Position numbers and translations under genes: made by a program
The notes under the pieces: model-generated
Told to the model about the DNA's origin: nothing
Database searches by the model: none
What the model saw: only the letters and a program-made list of their open reading frames with translations
Assembly: GCA_963803025.1 (NCBI GenBank)
Contig: CAWDKZ010000007.1
Span: forward strand, 124,001 to 188,000
DNA: 64,000 nucleotides
Direction: 5' to 3'
Source: Bog-793 sp963803025
GTDB taxonomy: Bacteria > Actinomycetota > Acidimicrobiia > Acidimicrobiales > Bog-793
Shown: piece by piece, positions 9,310 through 16,593 of the stretch
How positions within the stretch are numbered: the first letter of the stretch is position 1
Layout: the number at the start of each line of letters is the position of its first letter

Positions 9310-10107
9310 TTCTGCAAAGTGGCCGGCCGCCTTTGGCGAGACGCCCGCCGCAAGGGCTGATCTGGATGCGAATGGACCTCTGAGGGCACGGAACTGTCGC
9401 CAGGAATGTTCGGCGATCCGCGCTTGGACGGGTGCCCCGGCATGTTCGCCCGAACGAGCAGCGCAGGATCGCCCCGAAGTGCGGCGACGATGCCCTCTGA
9501 CGATGCGGCGGAACGCTTCGGAGTCGCGGGACGGAGACCCCAGCCGTGCGGAAACGCGCGGCCCTCGTGGGTCGATGACGTCAGCGGCAGGGCTCGGTTC
9601 CCCGCACCCTTGGCCCTCCCCCTTCACCGTGTGGTGGCTCTGCTCCGGGTGCGCGCCTGGGGTGCTGGGATGCTGCGCCGCGGCAGACGGGATCGACGGC
9701 GCTTGTTGCCGCGATCGTTCAGCGCCGGGTTGGGCACAGGAGAGTCGCGTGGGCGCACGGCACAGGAGTTCGGGTGCGCGTCGACCGCCGACGCGCTCAG
9801 CCGGGAGGGAGAAACCGTCCCTAAACAGACCACACGGGCCGGGCGTCAGGCGTTCTGCTGCACAGGAGGGTCGTCTGACCCGCCGGCGCGTTCCACGTGT
9901 GGACCATCCATGACGGGGCGCGACAGTCCTGCGTTCGCTCGGTCGTGCACCCTGTCGGAGCGCGCGACCCTGAAGGTGAGTTCTTGTCGACGGACCGGAC
10001 AGATTGCGGCTCGGGGCTTGACGTCCCCGCTCCCTCTGCCCAAGGCATCGGCGCTTTCGGGGCGTGGACCTCTTGCCGCGACTCAATCGAGCGAAGGTTC
10101 TGGGAGG
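9310..10107 (+). other. Non-coding or decayed stretch
   Basis: About 800 bp between the small membrane protein and its decayed paralogue. Long frames exist on both strands, but their translations are Arg/Pro/Ser-rich, compositionally like GC-rich antisense frames, and I recognise no domain. I see no convincing gene, RNA or mobile element. It may be remnant sequence from the duplication that produced the two paralogues. Confidence 0.4.
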
Positions 10108-10622
10108 ATTGCACGCAAAAGGACCTTTGATCGACTCGTGACTCTCGGCGGGGTCGTCGTGATGGTCGTGCTCACAGCCGCCGCGTCGTTTCTCGCCTGG
10201 GTCGGGAGTTATCTCTCGACCCGGATCCACAACCAGCTCGCCGCGCAGGAGATCTTCTCCCCAGCGAAGGGGAGTTCCGCGCTCGCGGGCCCGAAGATCG
10301 GTCCCCGCCTCGATCAGCACGCCGGCCTGCAACTTATCGACGGCAGTAGGCCGATGCCTGGGCTGACCACAGCGTCGGCGTCCGTGGGACCGAGATCGAC
10401 CACGGACTCACCTCCGCGCAGGCGAGCACGCAAGAACGAGCTCACCTGAATGACACGGCGCTGGTCGCCAAGGTGCAGGTTCTGTTCCAGGGCCAGACGC
10501 TACGCGGGTTGCTGCTCAGCGCCTGTGCCTTCTGGGAAATTGGGCAGATCGCTGGCGATGCCGGGCGCGTCGCTTTCGGCGCGGCCGGGTTGATGCTTGT
10601 CCTCGCGTCACTCGGGCGATGA
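10108..10622 (+). pseudogene. Decayed paralogue of the small membrane protein at 8755-9309
   Basis: The same protein can be read in two frames. Frame 1 (from about 10108) gives RKRTFDRLVTLGGVVVM and then RIHNQLAAQEIFSPAKG, matching RKVFDLLVSAGGVVVVV and VHNQLARQDIYFPTK of the upstream copy. From about 10350 the match continues one frame over (ADAWADHSVGV, then LNDTALVAKVQVLFQGQTLR and a C-terminal helix) to TGA at 10620-10622, against LAADVEIAFKASTLQG in the intact copy. The position of the ATG is ATT here (ATTGCACGC versus ATGCGACGC). So start loss plus a frameshift near 10345-10350 make this a pseudogene derived from a duplication. Confidence 0.75.
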
Positions 10623-10799
10623 CGCAACCGCAAGGTGCCGGAAACGGCGGAGATCTGACCGCCGGATCTCAGGTGGTTGGCTCAAGTCGGCCGCGGGGTT
10701 TCTCACCCGGAAGCCGGCGTCGCATGCAAGCCTGACAGCGCGCCCGCGCGCCGTGGACTCGGCACCTCCACCGCCGGGCAGTTGCGGTAGCGTCGGGTC

Positions 10800-11723
10800 G
10801 TGGTCGCGCCCCCCTCGCCCCGGTTTGGCACCGTCCTCACGGCAATGGCGACCCCGTTCGACGCGACGGGCGCTCTCGACCTCGACGGGGCGGTGATGCT
10901 CGCGCGGTATCTCGTGGCGCACGGCAGCGACGGCCTCGTCGTCAGCGGGACGACGGGAGAGGCGGCGACGCTGTCCGATGACGAGCGGGTCTCGCTCTGG
11001 CGGGAGGTCGCGTCGGCAGTCGATGTCCCGGTGCTCGCCGGGTCGACGTCGAACGACACGAGGCATTCGATCGAGCTCACGAGGTCGGCGACACAAGCCG
11101 GCGCGAGCGGCATCGTCGCCGTCGCCCCCTACTACAGCCGCCCGTCACAGGCCGGCATCGCGGCGCACTTCCGCGCGATCGCCGCCGCGACGCCCTTGCC
11201 GATCATCCTCTACGACATCCCGGTGCGCACGGGGCGCAAGATTGCCAGCGAGACGATCCTCGCGCTCGCGACCGAGGTGGAGAACATCGTGGGCCTGAAG
11301 GACGCGGCCGGTGACGCGCCGGCGACGGAGCGACTGCTGGCGCGGACGCCGTCGGACTTCGCGTGCTACTCCGGCGACGACCTCATGACCCTGCCGCTCC
11401 TTTCCGTCGGTGCCGTCGGTCTGATCGGTGTGGCGACGCACTGGTGCGGCGTCGAGTGCGGCGAGATGATCCGCCGATTCCGGGCGGGGGACCACGCGGG
11501 CTCGCTCGAGATCGCCCGGGCGCTGATTTCGAGCTTCGTCTACGAGACGGGCGACGACGCGCCGAACCCCGTTCCCCTGAAGGCGGTGCTGCGCGTGCTC
11601 GGGCTCCCCGCCGGTGAGTGCCGGTCGCCGATGGGGCCGACGCCCGCCGGCCTCGAGGACCGCGCCCGCGCCGTGCTCGCTGATCTCGACGCGTGGCGCC
11701 ACGCCCGGCGCGGCGATGGCTGA
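10800..11723 (+). CDS. dapA: 4-hydroxy-tetrahydrodipicolinate synthase
   Basis: A 307-residue TIM-barrel aldolase that condenses pyruvate and aspartate semialdehyde in lysine/diaminopimelate synthesis. The GTG start gives MVAPPSPRFGTVLTAMATPF, the typical opening strand. The SGTTGEAATLSDDE loop, the catalytic tyrosine region IILYDIPVRTG and the Schiff-base lysine Lys167 in GLKDAAGD are all present. Length fits the family. Its stop overlaps the start of the RNase J gene by 8 nt, so the two are probably translated together, an arrangement common in actinobacteria. Confidence 0.95.
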   Translation: MVAPPSPRFGTVLTAMATPFDATGALDLDGAVMLARYLVAHGSDGLVVSGTTGEAATLSDDERVSLWREVASAVDVPVLAGSTSNDTRHSIELTRSATQAGASGIVAVAPYYSRPSQAGIAAHFRAIAAATPLPIILYDIPVRTGRKIASETILALATEVENIVGLKDAAGDAPATERLLARTPSDFACYSGDDLMTLPLLSVGAVGLIGVATHWCGVECGEMIRRFRAGDHAGSLEIARALISSFVYETGDDAPNPVPLKAVLRVLGLPAGECRSPMGPTPAGLEDRARAVLADLDAWRHARRGDG

Positions 11724-13377
11724 GGACGTCCGACTCGTCTTCCTCGGTGGTCTCGGGGAGATCGGGCGGAACTGTGCGGCCATCGAGCACGACGGCCGGG
11801 TCATCATCGTCGACTGCGGTGTCATGTTCCCGGACCCCGAGATGCCGGGTGTCGACCTCGTCCTGCCGGACTTCACCTACCTGAAGGAGATCGCCGGTCG
11901 CATCGAGGGCATCGTGCTCACCCACGGCCACGAGGACCACGTCGGCGGGCTCGGGTTCTTGCTGCGCGACATCGAGACGAAGGTCTACGGCTCGCCCCTC
12001 AGCCTCGGGCTCGCCCGGTCGCGGCTCGAGGACTCCGGTTCAGCCGGGCGCTCGGAGCTCATTGCCGTCGCCGATGGCGAGCGGCGCCGGATCGGACCGT
12101 TCGACGTCGAGTTCATCCCGGTCACGCACTCGGTGCCGCAGGGCTTCGCCGTCGCCTTCCACACGCCCCAGGGGGTCGTCCTGCACTCGGGGGACTTCAA
12201 GCTCGACCTCACGCCCGTCGACGGCCGCCGCACCGACCTCGCGCGCATCGGGGCGCTCGCCGATTCGGTGGGGATCCGTCTGTTGCTCTCGGATTCGACG
12301 AACGCCGAGGAGCCCGGGTTCACGCGCAGCGAACGCACGGTCGGCGAGACGCTCCGCCAGATCTTCATCGAGCACCCCGAGCACCGGGTGATCGTCGCCT
12401 GCTTTGCGAGCCACATCCACCGGATCCAACAGCTCGGCGACGCGGCGGTCGCCAACGGGCGCAAGATCGCCCTGCTCGGTCGGTCGATGTTGCGCAACGT
12501 CGCGCTCGCGCGCGAGCTCGGTCTGCTCAGCATGCCGCAGGGCGCGTTCGTCGACGTGGAGAAGGTCGACGATCTCGCTCCCGGCGAGGTCTGCGTCATT
12601 TCGACGGGTTCCCAGGGCGAGCCGATGTCGGCGCTTTCACTGCTCGCCGGGGGCGAGAGCCGTCGGTTCTCCATCGTCGACGGGGACGTCGTCGTGCTCT
12701 CGAGCCACGCCATCCCGGGCAACGAGTGGGCGGTCGCCAAGGTGATCGACGGGCTCGCCCGCCGCGGAGCCAACATCATCCACTCGGGCATCGCCCACGT
12801 CCACGAGAGCGGACACGGCAAGCAGGGCGAGCTGGCGACGCTGCTCAACGTCGCCCGTCCCCAGTGCTTCATCCCCGTGCACGGCGAGTACCGGCACCTG
12901 CTGCGGCACGCCCGGCTCGCGATCGAGATGGGCGTCGACGAGAGCCGCGTGTTGCTCTGCGAGGACGGCGACGCCGTGCGACTCACGGACGAACGAATCG
13001 ACTTCGACGGCGAGGTGCCGGCGGGCTACCTCTTCGTCGACGGGGTCGTCGGCGACGTGGGTATGGGGGTGCTGCGGGACCGGCGGGTGCTCGCCGAGGA
13101 GGGCGTCGTCGTCGTCGTCCTCACCGTCGACAGCCACTCGGGCGAGATCGTCACCGGACCCGAGATCATCACCCGGGGATGGGTGCACGCGACCGAGGCC
13201 GAGGAGCTCATCGACGACGCCCGGGCGGCGGTCCTGAAGGCGGTCGCCGAGGTCGTCGCGAGCGGCTCACGCGAGGCGGACGCCCTGCGACGTGCGGCGC
13301 GACGTGCGGTCGGCAAGATCGTGAGCGAGCGCACGAAGCGCCGGCCGATGATCGTGCCGGTCGTGATGGAAGCCTGA
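11716..13377 (+). CDS. rnj: Ribonuclease J
   Basis: 553 residues, the normal length for a bacterial RNase J (metallo-beta-lactamase/beta-CASP fold) with endo- and 5'-3' exoribonuclease activity in mRNA and rRNA processing. ATG 11716 gives MAEDVRLVFLGGLGEIGRN, the usual opening, and lies inside the dapA stop region. The zinc motif LTHGHEDHVGGLGF is near residue 74, followed by HSGDFKLD, DSTNAEEPGF, the beta-CASP segment FASHIHRIQQ and the late ligand strand IPVHGEYRHL. The C-terminal domain is present. About 20 bp after its stop an IS1182 element begins. Confidence 0.95.
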   Translation: MAEDVRLVFLGGLGEIGRNCAAIEHDGRVIIVDCGVMFPDPEMPGVDLVLPDFTYLKEIAGRIEGIVLTHGHEDHVGGLGFLLRDIETKVYGSPLSLGLARSRLEDSGSAGRSELIAVADGERRRIGPFDVEFIPVTHSVPQGFAVAFHTPQGVVLHSGDFKLDLTPVDGRRTDLARIGALADSVGIRLLLSDSTNAEEPGFTRSERTVGETLRQIFIEHPEHRVIVACFASHIHRIQQLGDAAVANGRKIALLGRSMLRNVALARELGLLSMPQGAFVDVEKVDDLAPGEVCVISTGSQGEPMSALSLLAGGESRRFSIVDGDVVVLSSHAIPGNEWAVAKVIDGLARRGANIIHSGIAHVHESGHGKQGELATLLNVARPQCFIPVHGEYRHLLRHARLAIEMGVDESRVLLCEDGDAVRLTDERIDFDGEVPAGYLFVDGVVGDVGMGVLRDRRVLAEEGVVVVVLTVDSHSGEIVTGPEIITRGWVHATEAEELIDDARAAVLKAVAEVVASGSREADALRRAARRAVGKIVSERTKRRPMIVPVVMEA

Positions 13378-13400
13378 GGGCCGAAGGCTCGCTCACCTAG

Positions 13401-15078
13401 TTGGCTGGTCGGCAAAGGGCTTTTCTCGTCCAATAAGAACGATGGTCGCCGTTTGGAGCTGGGGAGATGACCTCTCTCAGCCAATGAGGCCAGGTAGGCG
13501 CCCGATCCGGTCCAAGTTGAGGGCTGCAACCCGGATCTTCACCCAGGCGTCGGCCTTCGCAAGGCCCCGCCAGGGGATCTTCTCGGTGCGGAACTTGAGC
13601 TGGGCGTTCTTGCGCTCGGCACGGGCGCGTTCTCGATAGCGCTCTCGGAAGGCGTCGGTCCATCGCGCTGTTCGCGCCGCGGCGAGTAGCTCCTCCGACG
13701 GATTGATCTCGACGATGCGGCCCTTGGCGCGAGTCGTGCAGTGCGGCTTCAAGGCGCAGTCCGCGCAGTGTCCGCCGAAGAACACTTGGGTCCGCTTCGC
13801 TCGGCTTTTCGCGATCGGGACGCTCACTCCCGCAGGACAGGTGACGGTGCGGTGCTCGAGTTCGATCGTGAAGTCAGCCTTGCTGAAAAAGCCTGCTCTC
13901 GCGCTCGGCGGAGGCGCCGGTGCGACCAGCTCCACGCCTTTTGCCCCGAGGGAGCGCCGGGTCTTTGACCCTCCGTAGTGGGTGTCGGCGATCACCTCCG
14001 AGACGGGAAGCGGATCGGACTCGAGCAGCTCGGCGAGCATCTCACCGTCCGACGTCGTTGCCTTCGAGGCCACCGCCGCGGTGATGAGGTCGGAATCGGG
14101 ATCGACCGAAAGATGTGCTTTGAACCCGTCATAGCGGTCGTGGCGTGCATGGTGCCCATGGCGGGCGTCAGGATCGACGACCGAGATCACCCGATCGGGG
14201 GCGACCCCGCGCCTGATCGTGACGTTGCCCTCCTCGTCGAGGGCGAGGTCCTGGGCGGCGACGATGCGTAAGAGGGCGACGGCCTCGTTCAAGTCGTCGT
14301 CGTCGATCGACGCGGTCTGCTCGATGATCGCGGTCGCGTCCGAGAAGAGATCGGCGAGCAGCTCGCGGCGCGCGGCTTCTTGGGACCAGTTGATCTCGGG
14401 CTTTCCCACCTCGTCATAGTCGGACCGCCGGAGCGAGCCGCGAAGTCTCGACGCCCTTCGCTTGTCGAGCTTGGAAAGACAAGAGATGACCTGGCGCGAA
14501 GCCGAGCGCATCAAGGTAATCGTGTCCATCGTGATGACGCAGTCTTTGATGCCGGTCGAATCGACGATCCGACGGTGACCGATGATCCCGGCACGCTTGG
14601 CGAGCTGAAGGAGCTTTGCGTTGAACATCCCCGCCATGTCGGCTCGCACGACCCGGGCGCGGAACTCGGCGAGACAGACGTGAGGGATGCCGCGGTGCTC
14701 GAGCGGAAGACCGAGGGCGTCTTTCCAGGAGAGGTCGACACGACTGCGCCGTTCGGCCTCCCGGTCGGAGACCCCATAGAAGAGCTGGGCCAAAAGAAGC
14801 GCCGCGAGCACCGACGGCGGATGCGAGGGCCGCCCGCGTCCCGATGGGTAGAGCGAGTCGAACTCCTCGTCGCGCAGCACGGAGCCGCGCGCCTCGCGCA
14901 GGCTCACCAAGAACCCCTCGTCATCGAGAAGGTCCTCGCAGATGAGGTCGATGGAGGTGAACGAGACCTGTTCTTCAGCAGTTCCTCTCATGGACTGATT
15001 CAACTCGACCCCAGAGAGAATCGCGAGCACCGATCAACGCGCTGAGCTGGGAATTCTCAGGAATTTCCGACCAGCCAA
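13401..15078 (-). mobile_element. IS1182-family insertion sequence, copy 1
   Basis: Bounded by inverted ends: TTGGCTGGTCGG at 13401-13412 and its exact reverse complement at 15067-15078. The perfect match extends to 15 bp if the outside TAG/CTA bases are counted (13398-13412 and 15067-15081). The left flank is CTAG (13397-13400) and the right flank CTAC (15079-15082), which fits the CTAG target used by the second IS1182 copy in this window, with one changed base. It carries one transposase gene and starts 20 bp behind RNase J. Confidence 0.8.
13477..14991 (-). CDS. IS1182-family transposase, copy 1
   Basis: 504 residues from ATG 14991; GTG 15030 would add 13 residues, but ATG gives a start (MRGTAEEQVSF) that aligns with MQGRSNPDRQM of the second copy. 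The N-terminal half has the DUF772-type region ending in SLYPSGRGRPSHPPSVL and a helix-rich block with WKDALGLPLE. DDE-type segments follow: VDSTGIKD (first Asp), a middle strand EVIADTHYGG, and a C-terminal ERAR-rich helix. A Cys-rich patch (HCADCALKPHC) near residue 400 could bind zinc and is common in this family. Only about half similar to copy 2, so these are two different IS1182 members. The frame is intact, so the enzyme may be active. Confidence 0.88.
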   Translation of the reverse strand: MRGTAEEQVSFTSIDLICEDLLDDEGFLVSLREARGSVLRDEEFDSLYPSGRGRPSHPPSVLAALLLAQLFYGVSDREAERRSRVDLSWKDALGLPLEHRGIPHVCLAEFRARVVRADMAGMFNAKLLQLAKRAGIIGHRRIVDSTGIKDCVITMDTITLMRSASRQVISCLSKLDKRRASRLRGSLRRSDYDEVGKPEINWSQEAARRELLADLFSDATAIIEQTASIDDDDLNEAVALLRIVAAQDLALDEEGNVTIRRGVAPDRVISVVDPDARHGHHARHDRYDGFKAHLSVDPDSDLITAAVASKATTSDGEMLAELLESDPLPVSEVIADTHYGGSKTRRSLGAKGVELVAPAPPPSARAGFFSKADFTIELEHRTVTCPAGVSVPIAKSRAKRTQVFFGGHCADCALKPHCTTRAKGRIVEINPSEELLAAARTARWTDAFRERYRERARAERKNAQLKFRTEKIPWRGLAKADAWVKIRVAALNLDRIGRLPGLIG

Positions 15079-15082
15079 CTAC

Positions 15083-15181
15083 GACGGTGTTGATTTAGTC
15101 GATTTGGTTCTTATTGGCAAGGCTGTAACCTGCGTGTTTGCATCTGGCATGGGTGCAAAAAGGGACTAAATCAGCAATCTC
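15083..15181. mobile_element. 99-bp MITE-like element with CTAG-type flanks
   Basis: The ends 15083-15100 and 15164-15181 are imperfect inverted repeats of 18 nt; their inner 10 nt (TGATTTAGTC) match exactly. The left end also matches the left end of IS1182 copy 2 (29508 onward) at 14 of 18 positions, including CGGTGTTGATT. Flanks are CTAC on the left, shared with IS1182 copy 1, and CTAG on the right (15182-15185). It has no coding capacity, so it looks like a non-autonomous relative of IS1182 copy 2. The right-hand CTAG contains the TAG stop codon of the sigma factor gene. Confidence 0.55.
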
Positions 15182-16036
15182 CTAGCTGGCGCCGACGGGC
15201 AGGATCTCGTTGGCGAACTCGCCGAGGAGCCGGCGCAGCGAGCGGATCGCGGCGCCCTCGATCTGGCAGGCGCGTGACGCGCTCACGCCGAGCTGGGCGC
15301 CGATCTGCTCGAAGGTGAAGCCCTCGAACAGGTGGAGCGTGATGACGCGGCGCTGGCGCTCGGGCAGCTCGTCGACGGCGCTGCGCAGGGCGGCCACCTC
15401 CTCGGACTCGACGACCGCCGCCGCGGGGTCGGCGCTCTCCCCGGAGGGGAGGACGTCGGCGAGCCGGATCGCGCCGTCCGATCCCGCGACCTCGACGACG
15501 CGGTCGAGGTGGAGCATCTGGGACGACTGGACGCCGGAAAGCACGGCCTGTCGGGCGGCACCGACGACGCCCATCGAGTCGAGGACCTCGGAGGTGCCCG
15601 GCTCTCGCCCGAGCTTGTGGCCGAGTTCGTCGGCGGTCGACTGGTACTCGGTCACGCGCTGGCGCACCGAGCGGGGCAGCCAGTCGAGCCGGCGCATCTC
15701 GTCGTAGATCGCGCCGCGGATGCACAGCGTGGCGTACGAGGCGAAGCGGTCGATCGCGGACGCGGGGTCGAAGCGGTCGATCGCCGCGACGAGACCGAGG
15801 ATGCCGAAGCTCGAAAGATCTTCGCGGTCCCAGTGGGCACGGACCGACCCGGGCAGCTGCCCGATGACGACGAGGATCAACGGCTCATAGGCGAGCAGGA
15901 GGTCGTTGCGGGCGGTTTCGTCGCGTGTCGCCCAGAACCGCTCCCACAGTGGCACGTAGGACGGGCCGGCGCAGGAGAAGCGCCTGGCGACGGCTTCACC
16001 CGGTGCCGCCGCGGCCTCGACGAGTTCGGTGGTCAC
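15182..16036 (-). CDS. RNA polymerase sigma factor, FliA/WhiG (sigma-28) type
   Basis: 284 residues. GTG 16036 follows GAGGGA. Region 2 (residues about 70-130) reads DLSSFGILGLVAAIDRFDP, then IRGAIYDEMRRLDWLPRSVR, the characteristic FliA/WhiG block. Region 3 follows, then an acidic linker (about 190-225, DVLPSGESADPAAA) and region 4 with ELPERQRRVITLHLFEGF and the helix-turn-helix IGAQLGVSASRACQIEGA. Such factors direct flagellar genes in motile bacteria or sporulation genes in streptomycetes; neither kind of gene is in this window. Its TAG stop lies in the CTAG flank of a MITE-like element. A divergently transcribed GGDEF-EAL gene starts about 560 bp away. Confidence 0.88.
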   Translation of the reverse strand: MTTELVEAAAAPGEAVARRFSCAGPSYVPLWERFWATRDETARNDLLLAYEPLILVVIGQLPGSVRAHWDREDLSSFGILGLVAAIDRFDPASAIDRFASYATLCIRGAIYDEMRRLDWLPRSVRQRVTEYQSTADELGHKLGREPGTSEVLDSMGVVGAARQAVLSGVQSSQMLHLDRVVEVAGSDGAIRLADVLPSGESADPAAAVVESEEVAALRSAVDELPERQRRVITLHLFEGFTFEQIGAQLGVSASRACQIEGAAIRSLRRLLGEFANEILPVGAS

Positions 16037-16593
16037 TGTCCCTCGATCTCGCCGGGGTCTGTTGCCGCGGTGCGCGGCTGTGTGGCCACGTAGCGTGGCA
16101 GATGACCAATTCGTGCCCCAGCAGATTCAGTAGCTACTCCTAGCACAATTGCATCATATACAACTGTTCTTTGCTAGCGACAGCCCCAATGCTGCGTCTT
16201 TTCCCGTTTGCCACTCTCGGTCACACTTAAATCACGGTATGTCGCAATGCCCACCATCGGAACCGACCGGACGCCGTTGTTTTGTTGCATCGATGACGCG
16301 ACACGGCACGAGGGACGGGATCGATTTCCCGGGCGCGGCCCTTCCCGAGAGGCAGTGTGAGGTTCGTTGGTGTTCGCCCCGGTTCGCCAATGGCGATTCT
16401 CGCCCAGGGGCGCCGTGCTGGGTTTCCGGCATGGCGGGGTGTGGATGTCTGGCGGGGGATTCTCACTGAGAGTGGCAAATTGAACACTCTAAGTGGTCAT
16501 ACGGATTCTGACCGAAGGTTCACCGTGGAGCACTTCAAAACCACCGCGGACCTGCCGTTAGTCGAGGGACCAAGGCGAGGCGGTGATTGTGGG
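16037..16593. other. Divergent intergenic region, locally AT-rich
   Basis: About 550 bp between the sigma factor (minus) and the GGDEF-EAL gene (plus). It contains an unusually AT-rich patch near 16125-16230 for this genome, which probably holds promoters. The frame of the GGDEF-EAL gene stays open back to about 16357, but that part has no domain character. I see no further gene or RNA. Confidence 0.4.

Noticed and set aside
9133..10332. 399-residue minus-strand frame
   Set aside because: Its translation is Arg/Pro/Ser-rich with no domain, and it lies antisense to a gene end and to a recognisable pseudogene; GC-rich DNA gives many such frames.
16490..16518. Possible FliA/WhiG-type promoter (TAAG ... 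ACCGAAGG) before the GGDEF-EAL gene
   Set aside because: Matches to the known consensus are weak in both halves and the spacing is off; not enough to claim autoregulation by the adjacent sigma factor.
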